DNA of 64,000 bases from Duganella sp. Leaf126 (GCF_001423125.1 NZ_LMNW01000005.1:1-64000); one strand, 5' to 3'. Counted from the first letter of the stretch, positions 41,800 to 52,057 are shown. The notes: a model not told the origin generated them from the sequence alone. Numbers and translations are program-made.

Positions 41800-43887
41800 T
41801 CAGCCGTTGAAGCGCCCGCCCTCTGCGGCCAGGCGCGCAAGCAGGGGCGCCGGAGTCCAGGCGTCGCCGTGGCGCCCGGCCGCGAAGCGCTGCATGGCCG
41901 CGAGGACGGCCGGCAAGCCTACCGTGTCGGCATAGAACATCGGTCCGCCCCGGTAGGCCGGGAAACCGTAACCGGTCAGGTACACCATGTCGATATCGGA
42001 GGCCCGCAAGGCGATTCCCTCCTCGAGGATGCGGGCGCCTTCGTTGACCAGCGCATACACGAGCCGCTCGACGATTTCCCGGTCCGCGATCTCGCGCCGC
42101 TCCAGGCCCAGCTGCGCCGAATGGGCGACGATCATGGCATCGACCTCGGCATTCGGGTGCGGCGTGCGCTGGCCGGGGCGGTAATCGTACCAGCCGGCGC
42201 CCGTCTTCTGGCCGAGCCGGCCCATGGCGCACAGCAGGTCGGCGGTCCTGGAATAGGCCAGTTCCGGCTTTTCCACCGCGCGGCGCTGGCGGATGGCCTG
42301 GCCGATGTCGTTGCCGGCCAGGTCGGCCATGCGGAACGGCCCCATGGCAAAACCGAAGCGCTCGGCTGCCGCATCCACCTGCGCCGGCAAGGCGCCTTCT
42401 TCGAGCAGGAAACCGGCCTGGCGGCTGTACTGCTCGATCATGCGGTTGCCGATGAAACCGTCGCACACGCGCGCGACCACGCCGGTCTTGCGCAGCTTTT
42501 TCGACAGTGCCAGCGCGGTGGCGATCACATCGACGGCGGTTTCCCGGCCACGCACGATTTCCAGCAGCTTCATCACGTGGGCGGGACTGAAGAAGTGCAG
42601 GCCCAGCACGTCCTGCGGACGACCGGTGACCGCCGCGATGGCGTCGACGTCGAGGGTGGACGTATTGGTGGCCAGGATGGCGCCCGGCCGTGCGACTGCA
42701 TCGAGCGCGCGGAACACGGCCTGCTTGACAGCGAGGTCCTCGAACACCGCTTCCACCACGATATCGGCCTGCGCCAGGTCGGCATAGTCGAGCGTGCCCC
42801 GGACCAGCGCCACGCGCTGCGCCAGCTGTTCCGGTGTCAGCCTGCCCTTGGCCACGGCGTTGTCATATAAGGTGCGCAGCGACGCCAGGCCCTTGTCGAG
42901 CGCATGCTGCGAGGTTTCCAGCAGGGCCACCGGCATGCCGGCATTGAGGAAATTGATGGCGATGCCCACGCCCATCATGCCGGCGCCGACCACGGCAGCC
43001 GAGGTCAGCGGGCGCAGCGCCGTATCGGCCGGCACATCGGGTACCTTGCCCGCCACCCGCTCGGCAAAAAAGGCGTGGCGCAGCGCCTTCGATTCGGTCC
43101 CCTGGATCAGGTGCATGAAACGCTCGCGTTCGAACTTCATGCCCTGCTCGAACGGCATGCTGACTGCTGCCCCCACGGTGGCGATGCATTCGAGCGGCGC
43201 CGGGTAGCCGGGCGCCCGGGCCAGCGCTTGCGCACGGGCGTGCTGCAGCACGGCGTCCGCCTGCGGGTGGGTGACCGCGCGCGCGCGCACCTTGGGCAGC
43301 GGGCGCACGTCGGCGATGCTGTCGGCAAACGCGATTGCCGAAGCGATCAGGTCGGCGCCGGGCTCGAACACGCGGTCGAACAGCGGCGTCTGCGCCAGTT
43401 GCTCGGACAACACCGGCTCGCCGGTGACGATCATCTGCAGGGCCGGTTCCAGCCCCAGCACGCGCGGCAGGCGCTGGGTGCCGCCGGCGCCCGGCAGCAG
43501 GCCCAGCTTCACCTCGGGCAGCGCGATTTTCGCGCCCGGCAGCGCCACGCGGTAATGGCAGCCGAGCGACAGTTCCAGCCCGCCGCCCATGCAGATGGTG
43601 TGGATCGCCGCCACCACCGGCTTGGTCGCGCTCTCTGCGGTGGCAATCAAGGTATGCAGGGTCGGCTCGGCCAGCGCCTTGGGCGAATTGAATTCGCGGA
43701 TATCGGCGCCGCCCGAAAACGCCTTGCCGGCGCCGGTGATCACGATGGCGCGCACGGCGTCGTCAGCCAGCGCACGCTCGATGCCGGCAACGGCGGCAGT
43801 CCGCGTGGCCAGTCCCATGCCATTCACCGGCGGATTATCGAGGGTAATTACGGCAACGGCGCCGTGGACCTGGTAGTGGGCAGTCAT
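41800..43887 (-). CDS. FadB-like enoyl-CoA hydratase / 3-hydroxyacyl-CoA dehydrogenase
   Basis: This is a 695-residue fusion. The hydratase part (about 1-190) has [13 protein letters not shown] for the oxyanion hole and [13 protein letters not shown] with the catalytic Glu. The dehydrogenase part begins [21 protein letters not shown] (near 292), has the active-site His in [14 protein letters not shown], and two helical C-terminal domains ([23 protein letters not shown]). It performs the two middle steps of beta-oxidation. No thiolase gene is next to it; Dabb and CurA-like genes follow. Confidence 0.93.
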   Translation of the reverse strand: MTAHYQVHGAVAVITLDNPPVNGMGLATRTAAVAGIERALADDAVRAIVITGAGKAFSGGADIREFNSPKALAEPTLHTLIATAESATKPVVAAIHTICMGGGLELSLGCHYRVALPGAKIALPEVKLGLLPGAGGTQRLPRVLGLEPALQMIVTGEPVLSEQLAQTPLFDRVFEPGADLIASAIAFADSIADVRPLPKVRARAVTHPQADAVLQHARAQALARAPGYPAPLECIATVGAAVSMPFEQGMKFERERFMHLIQGTESKALRHAFFAERVAGKVPDVPADTALRPLTSAAVVGAGMMGVGIAINFLNAGMPVALLETSQHALDKGLASLRTLYDNAVAKGRLTPEQLAQRVALVRGTLDYADLAQADIVVEAVFEDLAVKQAVFRALDAVARPGAILATNTSTLDVDAIAAVTGRPQDVLGLHFFSPAHVMKLLEIVRGRETAVDVIATALALSKKLRKTGVVARVCDGFIGNRMIEQYSRQAGFLLEEGALPAQVDAAAERFGFAMGPFRMADLAGNDIGQAIRQRRAVEKPELAYSRTADLLCAMGRLGQKTGAGWYDYRPGQRTPHPNAEVDAMIVAHSAQLGLERREIADREIVERLVYALVNEGARILEEGIALRASDIDMVYLTGYGFPAYRGGPMFYADTVGLPAVLAAMQRFAAGRHGDAWTPAPLLARLAAEGGRFNG

Positions 43888-44212
43888 GTCTCGTCCTTGT
43901 TGTAGTGAGCTGGCAATGCAGGCCGTGATCGTACCTGAAATCTTGATCGAAAAGCCAGTGCTTTGAATGCGGCGGTAAAACTTTTATTTAAGGAGAATAA
44001 ACGCGCCCATTCAAATGCCGGTTTGCGGAAATATTAATTCAACGTGGAAAATAAGGTACAGCAGCAGCGGAAAGCAGGGCGGCGCACTTGAAATAATCGT
44101 GGCCAGCCTGAATAATAAAACGCATTAGAAATCGGCCCCACATTAATGCCGAGGCTGCCGGATTTAAATATTTGCTTTTGAAATAATTCTCACCAAATAT
44201 AACAGGACCCTC
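43888..44212. other. AT-richer intergenic region before the chemoreceptor
   Basis: 325 bp between divergent genes, visibly richer in A and T than its surroundings, with no open frame of note. A flagellar sigma-28 promoter was looked for, since it would suit a chemotaxis operon. TAAA at about 44116 followed at 15 bases by GCCCCACA is the closest match and is too poor to call. Confidence 0.5.
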
Positions 44213-45910
44213 ATGGAAGCGCATAATCAAGCCATACATACCCGCGAACAGGACTTGCAGGCGATTAATACCGCGCTCAACCGCGTCCAGGCGCTGATCG
44301 AGTTCGATCTGGATGGCAGCATCCTGCACGCCAACGAGAATTTTCTTTCCACCATGGGTTACACGCTGAGCGAGGTGCAAGGCCAGCATCACGCCATGTT
44401 CTGCGATCCCGATTACGTGCACTCGGGCGCCTACCAGGCCCTGTGGGACAAGCTGGCCCGCGGCGAATTCGACCGCGGCGAATACAAGCGCCTGGCCAAG
44501 GGCGGGCGCGAGATCTGGATCAGCGCCTCGTACAACCCGATCATGGACGACGACGGCAAGCCGTACAAGGTGATCAAGTTTGCCACCGTCATCACCGACA
44601 GCAAACTCAAGAACGCCGAACACGAGAGCAAGATTGCCGCCATCAGCAAGGCCCAGGCCGTGATCGAGTTCGACATGAGCGGCCACGTGATCGGCGCCAA
44701 CGACAATTTCCTCGACGTGATGGGCTACGAGATCGACGACATCCGCGGCGAACACCACCGCATGTTCTGCGAGCCCGAGTATGCGGCCAGCAGCGATTAC
44801 AAGCGTTTCTGGCAAAAACTCAACCGCGGCGAATTCGATACCGGCCGTTATAAACGTCTCGGCAACAATGGCAAAACCGTATGGATACAGGCTACGTATA
44901 ATCCGGTACTCGATTTGAATGGCAAACCTTATAAGGTTGTGAAATTCGCCAGCGATATTACCGCGCAGGTGGAACTGGAAAATTCGGTGGTGGCCAAGGC
45001 CGAATCGGACAGCGCCAAGATTCATAAATTGCTGCTGTCGGTGGAGCGCGCGGCGCAAGGCGATCTGACCAGCGAAATCGATATCTCGGGCGACGAGGCG
45101 CTCGACCAGCTGGCCGAAGGCATCAGCAAGATGATCGCCGACCTGCGCAAGCTCATCGGCGAGGTGGTGTCCTCGGCCAGCGGCCTGTCGGACGCCTCGA
45201 CCACCATCGCCGAGCGCTCTAACGCGGTGGCGGTCGGCACCCAGGCGCTCGGCGCCACGGTCGAGGAAATGAACGCGTCCATCGACGGCCTGAGCAGCTC
45301 GATCAACATCATTGCCGGCAACAGCGCCAACGCCGACGCGCTGGCCAAGGATACCCAGCGCGAGGCCGAGGCCGGCGCCAAGGCGGTCGCCAAGTCGATC
45401 GAGGCGATGGACCTGATCAACCGGTCGTCGGAAGACATCGGCGAAATCGTCAAGGTGATCAGCGAAATCGCGACCCAGACCAATATGCTGGCGTTTAACG
45501 CCGCCATCGAAGCGGCGCGCGCCGGCGAACACGGGCTGGGCTTCTCGGTGGTGGCCGACGAGGTACGCAAGCTGGCCGAGCGCTCGTCGCAGGCGACCAA
45601 GGAAATTTCCAAGCTGATCAACGAGTCGGTCAAGCGTGTCTCGGCCGGCAGCGAGATTTCGCGCCAGGCCAGCGTCGCGTTCGACAAGATCGTTGCCGGC
45701 GTGGCCAAGACCACGGTGGCCATCTCCGACATCTCGACCGCCACCAACGAGCAGCAGCTGACCGCGCGCGAGGTGGCCACGGCCGTGCAATACATCGCCG
45801 AGGAAGCGGAAAAATCGGCGGCCGCCTGCGACAGCATCGCGCGCTCCACCGAGGGACTGAACCAGCGCGCAGGCGACCTCAACAAAACCGTGTCCGGCTT
45901 CGTGGTGTGA
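44213..45910 (+). CDS. Soluble methyl-accepting chemotaxis protein with two PAS domains
   Basis: This is a 565-residue chemoreceptor without membrane segments. PAS1 (about 22-135) and PAS2 (about 145-255) are clearly duplicated: [19 protein letters not shown] and [30 protein letters not shown] and [12 protein letters not shown] short HAMP-like stretch leads to the signalling domain, whose hairpin tip reads [22 protein letters not shown] (near 420). Such PAS receptors often bind haem or flavin and sense oxygen or redox state; nothing here fixes the ligand. AGGA precedes the ATG, and cheR follows within three bases. Confidence 0.93.
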   Translation: MEAHNQAIHTREQDLQAINTALNRVQALIEFDLDGSILHANENFLSTMGYTLSEVQGQHHAMFCDPDYVHSGAYQALWDKLARGEFDRGEYKRLAKGGREIWISASYNPIMDDDGKPYKVIKFATVITDSKLKNAEHESKIAAISKAQAVIEFDMSGHVIGANDNFLDVMGYEIDDIRGEHHRMFCEPEYAASSDYKRFWQKLNRGEFDTGRYKRLGNNGKTVWIQATYNPVLDLNGKPYKVVKFASDITAQVELENSVVAKAESDSAKIHKLLLSVERAAQGDLTSEIDISGDEALDQLAEGISKMIADLRKLIGEVVSSASGLSDASTTIAERSNAVAVGTQALGATVEEMNASIDGLSSSINIIAGNSANADALAKDTQREAEAGAKAVAKSIEAMDLINRSSEDIGEIVKVISEIATQTNMLAFNAAIEAARAGEHGLGFSVVADEVRKLAERSSQATKEISKLINESVKRVSAGSEISRQASVAFDKIVAGVAKTTVAISDISTATNEQQLTAREVATAVQYIAEEAEKSAAACDSIARSTEGLNQRAGDLNKTVSGFVV

Positions 45911-45912
45911 CC

Positions 45913-46734
45913 ATGTCCCTGTCCGCCGGCATCCAGCCCGAAACCTTGACCGCGCTGATCGCGCTGGTACGCGAACACACGGGCATTGCCATGTCCGAGC
46001 GCAAGAGCGTGCTGCTGGAACGGCGGCTGCGCCCGCGCATGCAGGCGCTGGCGATCGGCAGCTACCAGGCCTACCTCGACAAGGTGGTCAAGGACCGCGC
46101 CGAGGTCCCGCACTTTATCGACCTGGTGACCACCAACGACACGCTGTTCTTCCGCACCCAGCAGGTGTGGGACTACATGGAGCAGGATTTCCTGCCGCAG
46201 TGGCAGCGCGAGCACGCCGGCCAGCCGCTGAAGATCTGGTCGGCAGCAGCCTCGAGCGGCGAGGAGCTGTATTCGATGGCCATCCTGTGCGAGGAGTTCA
46301 AGGCCAGGACGCCGGGCTTCGGCTACCGGATTTACGCCACCGATATCTCGCAGCAGATCCTGGCCCATGCGCGCAGCGGGCGTTACGCCGGCCGCTCGGT
46401 GGAAAAGCTCCGCGCCACGCACCCGGAATGGGTCAAAAAGTATTTCCAGGCCAGCAGCAATGGCCTGCAAGTGATGGAAGCACTGAAAAAACACGTGGAA
46501 CTGGCCCAGCACAACCTGCTCACGCCATTGAAACCGCCGAAACAGTTCGACCTCGTGTTCCTGCGTAATGTCCTGTTCTACTTCGACCAGGAGCACCAGG
46601 AGGCCGTCCTGCAGCAAGTCCGCCACAGTATGGCGCCCCATGCCAGGTTGATCCTGGGCGAATCCGAATCGATCACAGGCCTCGACACCGCCTACCAGTT
46701 CGACCGGCCGATGATCTACAAGCTCGACCAATAA
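45913..46734 (+). CDS. cheR: Chemotaxis protein methyltransferase CheR
   Basis: This is a 273-residue enzyme that methylates glutamates on chemoreceptors with SAM. The N-terminal helical domain has GIAMSERKSVLLERRL; the catalytic domain has TTNDTLFFR, SAAASSGEELYSMAI for SAM, YATDISQQIL and LRNVLFYF. There is no C-terminal TPR extension. It starts two bases after the receptor gene's stop. Confidence 0.95.
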   Translation: MSLSAGIQPETLTALIALVREHTGIAMSERKSVLLERRLRPRMQALAIGSYQAYLDKVVKDRAEVPHFIDLVTTNDTLFFRTQQVWDYMEQDFLPQWQREHAGQPLKIWSAAASSGEELYSMAILCEEFKARTPGFGYRIYATDISQQILAHARSGRYAGRSVEKLRATHPEWVKKYFQASSNGLQVMEALKKHVELAQHNLLTPLKPPKQFDLVFLRNVLFYFDQEHQEAVLQQVRHSMAPHARLILGESESITGLDTAYQFDRPMIYKLDQ

Positions 46735-46744
46735 CGGGGCAGCC

Positions 46745-47326
46745 ATGCACGCACTCCCACATCCGTTTATCGCCACGCCGATCGCGTGGTTCGACATCGA
46801 CGCCGCGCCGGTGGCCACCACCGGCAGCCAGCGCTGCTTCCACATCGCCAGCGGCGCATTGCGCGTGGGCGCCCGCACCGACCAGATGCAGGTGCTGCTC
46901 GGCTCGTGCGTGGGCATCGCCCTGCTGTGGAAAAAGCGCGGCCGCTGCGGCCTGGCCCATTGCCTGCTGCCCGGGTCGTCGGCGCCACCGGCGAACCTGG
47001 GTGCGCGCTACGTCAGCCAGGCCGTGCCTTCGCTGCTGCGCCTGATGGGCGCCTGTGCGGCCGATTACGCCGACATCGAGGTGGTGGTGGCCGGCGGCGC
47101 CAATATGCTCGAGGGATGTTCGTCGCGCCTGCGGATCGGCCAGCAAAACATCGACGCCGCCCGCAGGCAGCTGGATTTGCACGGCTTGCGGCTGCGCTTT
47201 GCCGACGTGGGCGGCAACTGCGGCCGCACCCTGACCGTCGATTGCGCCACGCAGGAAGTCAAAGTATGCGCAATCGCGCCAACGGCCCCGGCGCGGGCCC
47301 GCAGCCGGGTGGCGCTCCATGCCTGA
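46745..47326 (+). CDS. cheD: Chemoreceptor glutamine deamidase CheD
   Basis: This is a 193-residue protein. The catalytic pair is Cys in LLGSCVGIALLW and His in GLAHCLLPGS, and GGANML plus IGQQNIDAARRQL are family hallmarks. It deamidates receptor glutamines and can bind CheC-type phosphatases. It overlaps the next gene by eight bases. Confidence 0.93.
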   Translation: MHALPHPFIATPIAWFDIDAAPVATTGSQRCFHIASGALRVGARTDQMQVLLGSCVGIALLWKKRGRCGLAHCLLPGSSAPPANLGARYVSQAVPSLLRLMGACAADYADIEVVVAGGANMLEGCSSRLRIGQQNIDAARRQLDLHGLRLRFADVGGNCGRTLTVDCATQEVKVCAIAPTAPARARSRVALHA

Positions 47327-48962
47327 TACCGTCGATAACGGCATGGCGACCGGCGACCTGGCCCCCGCGCAGAGACCAACGCAGCCGGTGCCGCAGGCAC
47401 CGATGCCACCATCAATGCCGGCGCAGCCGGCCGCGCCATCCGTCGAGCTGTTCGGTTCCTTCCTGCTGGGACCGGACGAGTTCGCCCTGCCCGCTTCCTG
47501 CATCCGCGAAGTGGTCAATTACCCGGACCGGATGACGGCCGTGCCGCTGGCGCCGCCGTTCCTCGACGGCATGTTCAACCTGCGCGGCACGGTGATCCCG
47601 GTCGTCAATCTCAGCCGCGTGTTCGATCCCGCCGCGCCGTCGGCCGACCCTGCCCACAAGATCGCCATTCTCGATTACCAGGGTGTGCTGATCGGCATCC
47701 TGTTCCACGCCACCGGCGAAATCCTGCGCGTGCGTCCCGAACAGCGCAGTACGCTCAGCTATGCGCCCGGCGCCCGCCACGCGGTGGTCGCCGGCACCAT
47801 CCTGCTGGCCGATGGCGCCCGCCTGCTGCAGGTGCTCGACCCGGCCGCGCTGGTGCGCATCGAAAACGTGCCGCAGGTGCTGGCCCTGCAGAGCGCCGGA
47901 CGCCAGGCCGCGCGCCGGCAGCAGGGCGAGCGGCGCCAGTGCGTGAGTTTTCGCGCGGCCGGCTCGGCGTTCGCGTTCGACATGGGCGCGATCCAGGAAA
48001 TCATCCGCGTGCCGGAAATCCAGCCGTCCATCCTCAACAGCGCCTTGTGCCTGGGCCGCATCAATTTTCGCGGCAGCCCGGTCGCCATCGTCTGCTTCGG
48101 CACGCTGCTCACGGCCCCGGGCGCTGCCAAGGACGCCAACTGCGCAGCACGCGAGTACCTGCCCGACCAGCGCATCGTGATTGCCCGCATCGACGATGCC
48201 ACCATCGGCTTCCTGGTCGATTCGGTCGACAGCATCGTCCATTACTATGCCGAAGACCTGATGCCGATCCCGCTGCTGAGCCGCGCGCGCGCCGGCATGT
48301 TCGCCGGCTGCATCGCCCGGCCGTCCGGCGCCGACGTGATCGTGCTCGACCACCGGCAGATCCTGTCGAGCGCGGAAATCGTCGAGATGCGCAATGGCCA
48401 CGCGCGCCTGTATCCGACCGACGAGACGGCGGCGGCCAGCCTGGCCGCGCGCGAGGCCCGGCGCATCCAGCGCCGCGTCTATCTGACCTTTGCGCTCGAC
48501 AATATCTACGCCGTCGAAATCAAACAGGTGCGCGAGATCATCGATTACACGGCCGAGATCGCGCGTCCGCCCGGCATGCCGGACTTTATGCGCGGCATGC
48601 TCAACCTGCGCCAGCAGATGATTACCGTGATCGACCTGCGCAGCCTATACGGCATGGCGCCGGCCGAAGCCACCGCGGACACCAAGATCCTGGTGGTCGA
48701 ACGGGCGGGCGCCCTCGGTGTGGAAAAATTCGGGCTGATGGTCGATGCCGTGCAAGACATCATGACCATCGAAGACAGCCGCCGCTTCACGGCGCCGCGC
48801 ATCATGCGCGGCACGGGCGCCGACAGCAAGGGCCCGAGCAGCGATATGCCGGACGTCATCGACATCGAGGGCGACGGCGCCAGCCACCAGACGCTGAGCG
48901 TCTTCGAATGCGACCGCCTGCTGCAACGGCTGGCCGACCAGCTGCGGGCTGCAGCTGCCTGA
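47319..48962 (+). CDS. Triple CheW-domain scaffold protein
   Basis: This is a 547-residue protein with three CheW domains in tandem, about 40-190, 205-355 and 390-540. Each has the fold's signature turn: PFLDGMFNLRGTVIPVVNL, LCLGRINFRGSPVAIVCF and PDFMRGMLNLRQQMITVIDL. Domains 1 and 3 are closer to ordinary CheW than domain 2, which has lost part of the motif. Multi-CheW proteins build wider receptor arrays. The operon has no CheA or CheB within the window. Confidence 0.9.
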   Translation: MPDTVDNGMATGDLAPAQRPTQPVPQAPMPPSMPAQPAAPSVELFGSFLLGPDEFALPASCIREVVNYPDRMTAVPLAPPFLDGMFNLRGTVIPVVNLSRVFDPAAPSADPAHKIAILDYQGVLIGILFHATGEILRVRPEQRSTLSYAPGARHAVVAGTILLADGARLLQVLDPAALVRIENVPQVLALQSAGRQAARRQQGERRQCVSFRAAGSAFAFDMGAIQEIIRVPEIQPSILNSALCLGRINFRGSPVAIVCFGTLLTAPGAAKDANCAAREYLPDQRIVIARIDDATIGFLVDSVDSIVHYYAEDLMPIPLLSRARAGMFAGCIARPSGADVIVLDHRQILSSAEIVEMRNGHARLYPTDETAAASLAAREARRIQRRVYLTFALDNIYAVEIKQVREIIDYTAEIARPPGMPDFMRGMLNLRQQMITVIDLRSLYGMAPAEATADTKILVVERAGALGVEKFGLMVDAVQDIMTIEDSRRFTAPRIMRGTGADSKGPSSDMPDVIDIEGDGASHQTLSVFECDRLLQRLADQLRAAAA

Positions 48963-48974
48963 CGCCGCATCGTC

Positions 48975-49007
48975 GCCGGCGCCATTTTTGCCCGGCGCCG
49001 GCTTTCT
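48975..49007 (+). terminator. Rho-independent terminator after the chemotaxis operon
   Basis: GCCGGCGCC (48975-48983) and GGCGCCGGC (48994-49002) make a perfect nine-pair stem, followed by TTTCT. It begins 12 bases past the triple CheW stop. Confidence 0.7.
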
Positions 49008-49073
49008 GACCTGGACCTCTACCGTAGCGGCCGCCTGAGACCGACTTGCCATATCGGGTAAGGACCTGATGTC

Positions 49074-49227
49074 GTTAAGCGGAAAGTATTGACTTTGTCA
49101 GCATTAAAACGTTCAGAACGTCGTCCCTGCGCAGGCGGCGACCCAATGTGGCGGACATGCCGACGCGTCTCGCAGAACTCGGGTACCCGTCTTCGCGGGT
49201 ACGACGGAGGGGAGGACCTTCGTTGAA
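49074..49227. repeat. Dispersed intergenic repeat, copy B
   Basis: 154 bp alignable with 39127-39274 in the same orientation. It shares the GTTAAGCG start, CGTCGTCCCTGCGCAGGCG, the CTCGCAGAACT segment and the hairpin GTACCCGT-CTTC-GCGGGTAC. It differs by an extra hairpin-like insertion (CGTTCAGAACG) near position 30. Confidence 0.7.
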
Positions 49228-49382
49228 CGGTTCTGACCGCAGCAGAAACGCCTGCTGCATTTCTACAATAATGCAACAAATGAAAGTATCGCCAGGCCGT
49301 CATCTTCCTGTATTATTTGCCGTCGCCGCGACCCGGGACACGGGGTGCAATCCCGCCACCATAAAAATATCTGGAGCCTGAT

Positions 49383-50771
49383 TTGAGCCTTTTTAGAACG
49401 AAGAACCTCGACGATATGATTGCCGGTGCCAAGAAGCCCGGCGGTCTGGCCAAAGTACTCGGTCCATTCGATTTGATCCTGATGGGCATAGGCGCGATTG
49501 TCGGGACCGGCATTTTCGTCCTGACCGGCACCGGCGCCGTCACTGCCGGCCCCGCACTCACCCTCTCCTTCGTGGTCGCCGCCATTGCCTGCGGCTTTGC
49601 CGCACTCTGCTACGCCGAGTTCGCCTCGTCGGTGCCGGTGGCAGGCTCGATCTACACCTATACCTACGCCACGCTGGGCGAACTGGCGGCCTGGATGATC
49701 GGCTGGGACTTGCTGCTCGAATACGGCCTGGCCTGCGCGGCCGTGTCGGTGGGCTGGTCCGGCTATTTCCAGTCGCTGATCGCCGGCTTCGGCTACCAGC
49801 TGCCGGTGGCGCTGACGGCGGCGCCTGGCGCCATCCCCGGCGTGTCCACCATCATCAACCTGCCGGCGCTGGTCATCATGCTGGTGCTGACCGCCATGCT
49901 CGGCTGGGGCGTGCGCGAATCGGCGCGTGTCAACAACATCATGGTGGCCATCAAAATCGGCGTGGTGCTGCTGTTTATCGTGGTTGGCGCACGCCACGTA
50001 CAGCCGGCGAACTGGCAGCCATTCATGCCTTATGGCTACAACGGCATGCTGAGCGCGGCCGCGCTGGTATTTTTTGCCTTTATCGGTTTCGACGCCGTGA
50101 CCTCGGCGGCCGAAGAAGTCAAACGTCCCGAGCGTGATCTGCCGATCGGCATCATCGGCTCGCTGGGCGTGTGCACGGTGCTGTACGTGGTGGTGGCCGC
50201 GATCATGACCGGCATCGTGCCGTACAAGGAATTCCTCGGTGTCGACCACCCGGTCACGCTGGCGCTCAAGTATGCGGGCGAAAACTGGGTGGCAGGCTTT
50301 GTCGACCTCGGCGCCATCCTCGGCATGACCACCGTGATTCTGGTGATGGCGTACGGCCAGACCCGCATCATCTTTGCCATGTCGCGCGATGGCCTGCTGC
50401 CGAAAAAGCTGTCGTCGGTGCACCCGAAATTCCAGACGCCGTTCTTTGCCACCTGGATGGTGGGCCTGTTCTTCGGCGTGGTGGCAGCGTTCGTGCCGCT
50501 CAACATCCTGACCGAGCTGATCAACATCGGCACGCTGGCCGCCTTCAGCCTGGTCTCGATCGCGGTGGTCATCATGCGCAAGAAACGCCCGGACCTCAAG
50601 CGCACGTTCCGCGTGCCGCTGGTGCCGCTGATTCCGGCGCTGGCCGTGATCTTCTGCGTGCTGCTGATGACCTACCTGAGCTGGCACACCTGGGTGGCGT
50701 TCGCGATCTGGATCGCGCTCGGCCTGATCGTCTATTTTGCTTACGCCCGCAAGCATTCGCTGCTGAATTGA
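49383..50771 (+). CDS. APC-family amino acid permease
   Basis: This is a 462-residue transporter with about 12 membrane helices of the cationic amino acid transporter kind (YfnA-like). Helix 1 has the substrate-binding break GAIVGTGIFVLTG, and FAFIGFDAVTSAAEEVKRPERDLP is the conserved loop after helix 6. The start is a TTG with CTGGAG nine bases before it; the next in-frame ATG would remove 11 residues. It probably takes up an amino acid in exchange for protons, but the substrate cannot be read. Confidence 0.9.
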   Translation: MSLFRTKNLDDMIAGAKKPGGLAKVLGPFDLILMGIGAIVGTGIFVLTGTGAVTAGPALTLSFVVAAIACGFAALCYAEFASSVPVAGSIYTYTYATLGELAAWMIGWDLLLEYGLACAAVSVGWSGYFQSLIAGFGYQLPVALTAAPGAIPGVSTIINLPALVIMLVLTAMLGWGVRESARVNNIMVAIKIGVVLLFIVVGARHVQPANWQPFMPYGYNGMLSAAALVFFAFIGFDAVTSAAEEVKRPERDLPIGIIGSLGVCTVLYVVVAAIMTGIVPYKEFLGVDHPVTLALKYAGENWVAGFVDLGAILGMTTVILVMAYGQTRIIFAMSRDGLLPKKLSSVHPKFQTPFFATWMVGLFFGVVAAFVPLNILTELINIGTLAAFSLVSIAVVIMRKKRPDLKRTFRVPLVPLIPALAVIFCVLLMTYLSWHTWVAFAIWIALGLIVYFAYARKHSLLN

Positions 50772-50777
50772 CGGCAA

Positions 50778-50823
50778 CCTCGAAAACGCGCCCACCTTCA
50801 CACCGGCGCAGGCGTTTTCGAGG
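50778..50823. terminator. Long inverted repeat between convergent genes
   Basis: CCTCGAAAACGC (50778-50789) and GCGTTTTCGAGG (50812-50823) are perfect 12-bp arms with a 22-base loop, just after the permease stop. The arm contains TTTT, so it may work as a terminator, although the loop is large. Confidence 0.4.
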
Positions 50824-50846
50824 CCACCTGAAGTATTGCTGCACAA

Positions 50847-50867
50847 GGCAAGCCCGACCGGCTTGCC
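50847..50867 (-). terminator. Hairpin at the end of the pectate lyase gene
   Basis: GGCAAGCC (50847-50854) and GGCTTGCC (50860-50867) pair around a five-base loop, 15 bases past the pectate lyase stop. On the minus strand TTGTGC follows, a poor T-run. Confidence 0.4.
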
Positions 50868-50881
50868 GTCCTTCCTCCCTG

Positions 50882-52057
50882 TCAGTCCACGCTGATCTTG
50901 CCGGTGCCCGCATTGCCGAGCACCGACTGCCTGACCGCAGCCGCCGACATCGGCGATACCGCGTACGGCAGCGACCATCCCACCGCGTTACTGAAGCTGC
51001 ACTTGCCGGCCAGGTTCAGCGCTGCGCCGTTGAGCAGCGAGCCGGCGTCGGTCACTGCGCCAGACTTGCTGGCCGAACCCGGGTTGGTGACGATGTCCGC
51101 GCACGCGCTGGCGCCGGCGATGTCGAAGGCATTGTTCTGCATGATGATCTTGGCCTTGTAGCCGACGCCCACGCTGTAGTGATGCGGATAGACCTTGTGC
51201 GACTGGCTGCCCTCGAAATAGTTGTTATACAGGTGGACCTTGCCGAAGCGCACCCGCGGCGCGCGCTCCGAAACGTTCAGGTAATGGTTGTTGTGGAAGG
51301 TGACGGTCAGGTGGCCGTCGTCGGTGGTGCGGCTGTCGGACGAACCGACCAGCGTGTTTTTCTGGTGCAGCTCGAAGCGGTTGTGCGAAATCGTCACGTA
51401 GTCCGAGCCGTTCTTGACGTCGAGCGCGCCGTCGTGGCACTGCTTGAGACGGCCGTTGGCGGTAGGCAGCTGGTCATCGGTTTTCGGCGCGTCGGTGAAG
51501 ACATTGTGGTCGATCCAGATATTCTTCGAATTGAGCACCGTGATGCCGTCATACTCGGAATTCCAGTTGCCGGCGCTGCCGTCTTCCGGATCCCAGATCG
51601 GGTTGATGTCGCAAGGATTGATGATATTGAGGTTGCGGATGATGACATTCTGGATGCCGTTCAGCACCAGGTTCGCATTGACCAGCTTGGTATTTGAACC
51701 GATGCCGATCAGCGTGGTGTTGCTGTTCAGTTTGATCTGCAGGCGCGCAGCCTGGTCGTTGGCATCCTTGTAGGCGCCGCCGTTGTCGGCCGTGGTGGGG
51801 TCGATGGTGCCGTACAGCTTGATGATCTTGGGCTTGTCGCCCTGGGCCTTGAGCGCAGCGAGCAGCTGCGCTGCCGAGCTGACCTTGTAGGTCGCAGCGG
51901 CCGATGCGCCGGCGCCGCCCTTGGTGCCGCCGTTCTGACCGGCCCAGCCGGTCGAGGGCGCCGTCTGCAGGGTGTCGTCGGCGTGCACCGGCGCGGTGGC
52001 AAAGGCTGCCAGCACAGCCAAGACGGCTGCCGTCATGTGGATAGGTTTGCTCATCAT
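50882..52057 (-). CDS. Secreted pectate lyase (PL1 family)
   Basis: This is a 391-residue enzyme with a signal peptide (cleavage near APVHA, residue 26) and a right-handed parallel beta-helix. PL1 marks are NVIIRNLNI, IWIDHNVFTD, HDGALDVKNGSDYVTISHNRF for calcium and ERAPRVRFG with the catalytic Arg. It cleaves de-esterified pectin by beta-elimination outside the cell. GGAGA precedes tandem ATGs at 52057 and 52054. It is convergent with the permease. Confidence 0.93.
   Translation of the reverse strand: MMSKPIHMTAAVLAVLAAFATAPVHADDTLQTAPSTGWAGQNGGTKGGAGASAAATYKVSSAAQLLAALKAQGDKPKIIKLYGTIDPTTADNGGAYKDANDQAARLQIKLNSNTTLIGIGSNTKLVNANLVLNGIQNVIIRNLNIINPCDINPIWDPEDGSAGNWNSEYDGITVLNSKNIWIDHNVFTDAPKTDDQLPTANGRLKQCHDGALDVKNGSDYVTISHNRFELHQKNTLVGSSDSRTTDDGHLTVTFHNNHYLNVSERAPRVRFGKVHLYNNYFEGSQSHKVYPHHYSVGVGYKAKIIMQNNAFDIAGASACADIVTNPGSASKSGAVTDAGSLLNGAALNLAGKCSFSNAVGWSLPYAVSPMSAAAVRQSVLGNAGTGKISVD

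Larger units (their letters stand above)
48963..49382. other. Intergenic region holding a terminator, repeat copy B and the permease leader
   Basis: 420 bp without a gene. In order it has the terminator of the chemotaxis operon, the second copy of the dispersed repeat, and about 150 bases leading to the permease, in which CGGGA and TCCCG can pair near 49335. No known riboswitch pattern was recognised there. Confidence 0.6.

Noticed and set aside
44110-44150. Flagellar sigma-28 promoter before the chemoreceptor
   Set aside because: The best TAAA-N15 match continues GCCCCACA rather than GCCGATAA.
49300-49382. Riboswitch in the permease leader
   Set aside because: Only a weak five-pair stem can be drawn and no conserved aptamer pattern was recognised.
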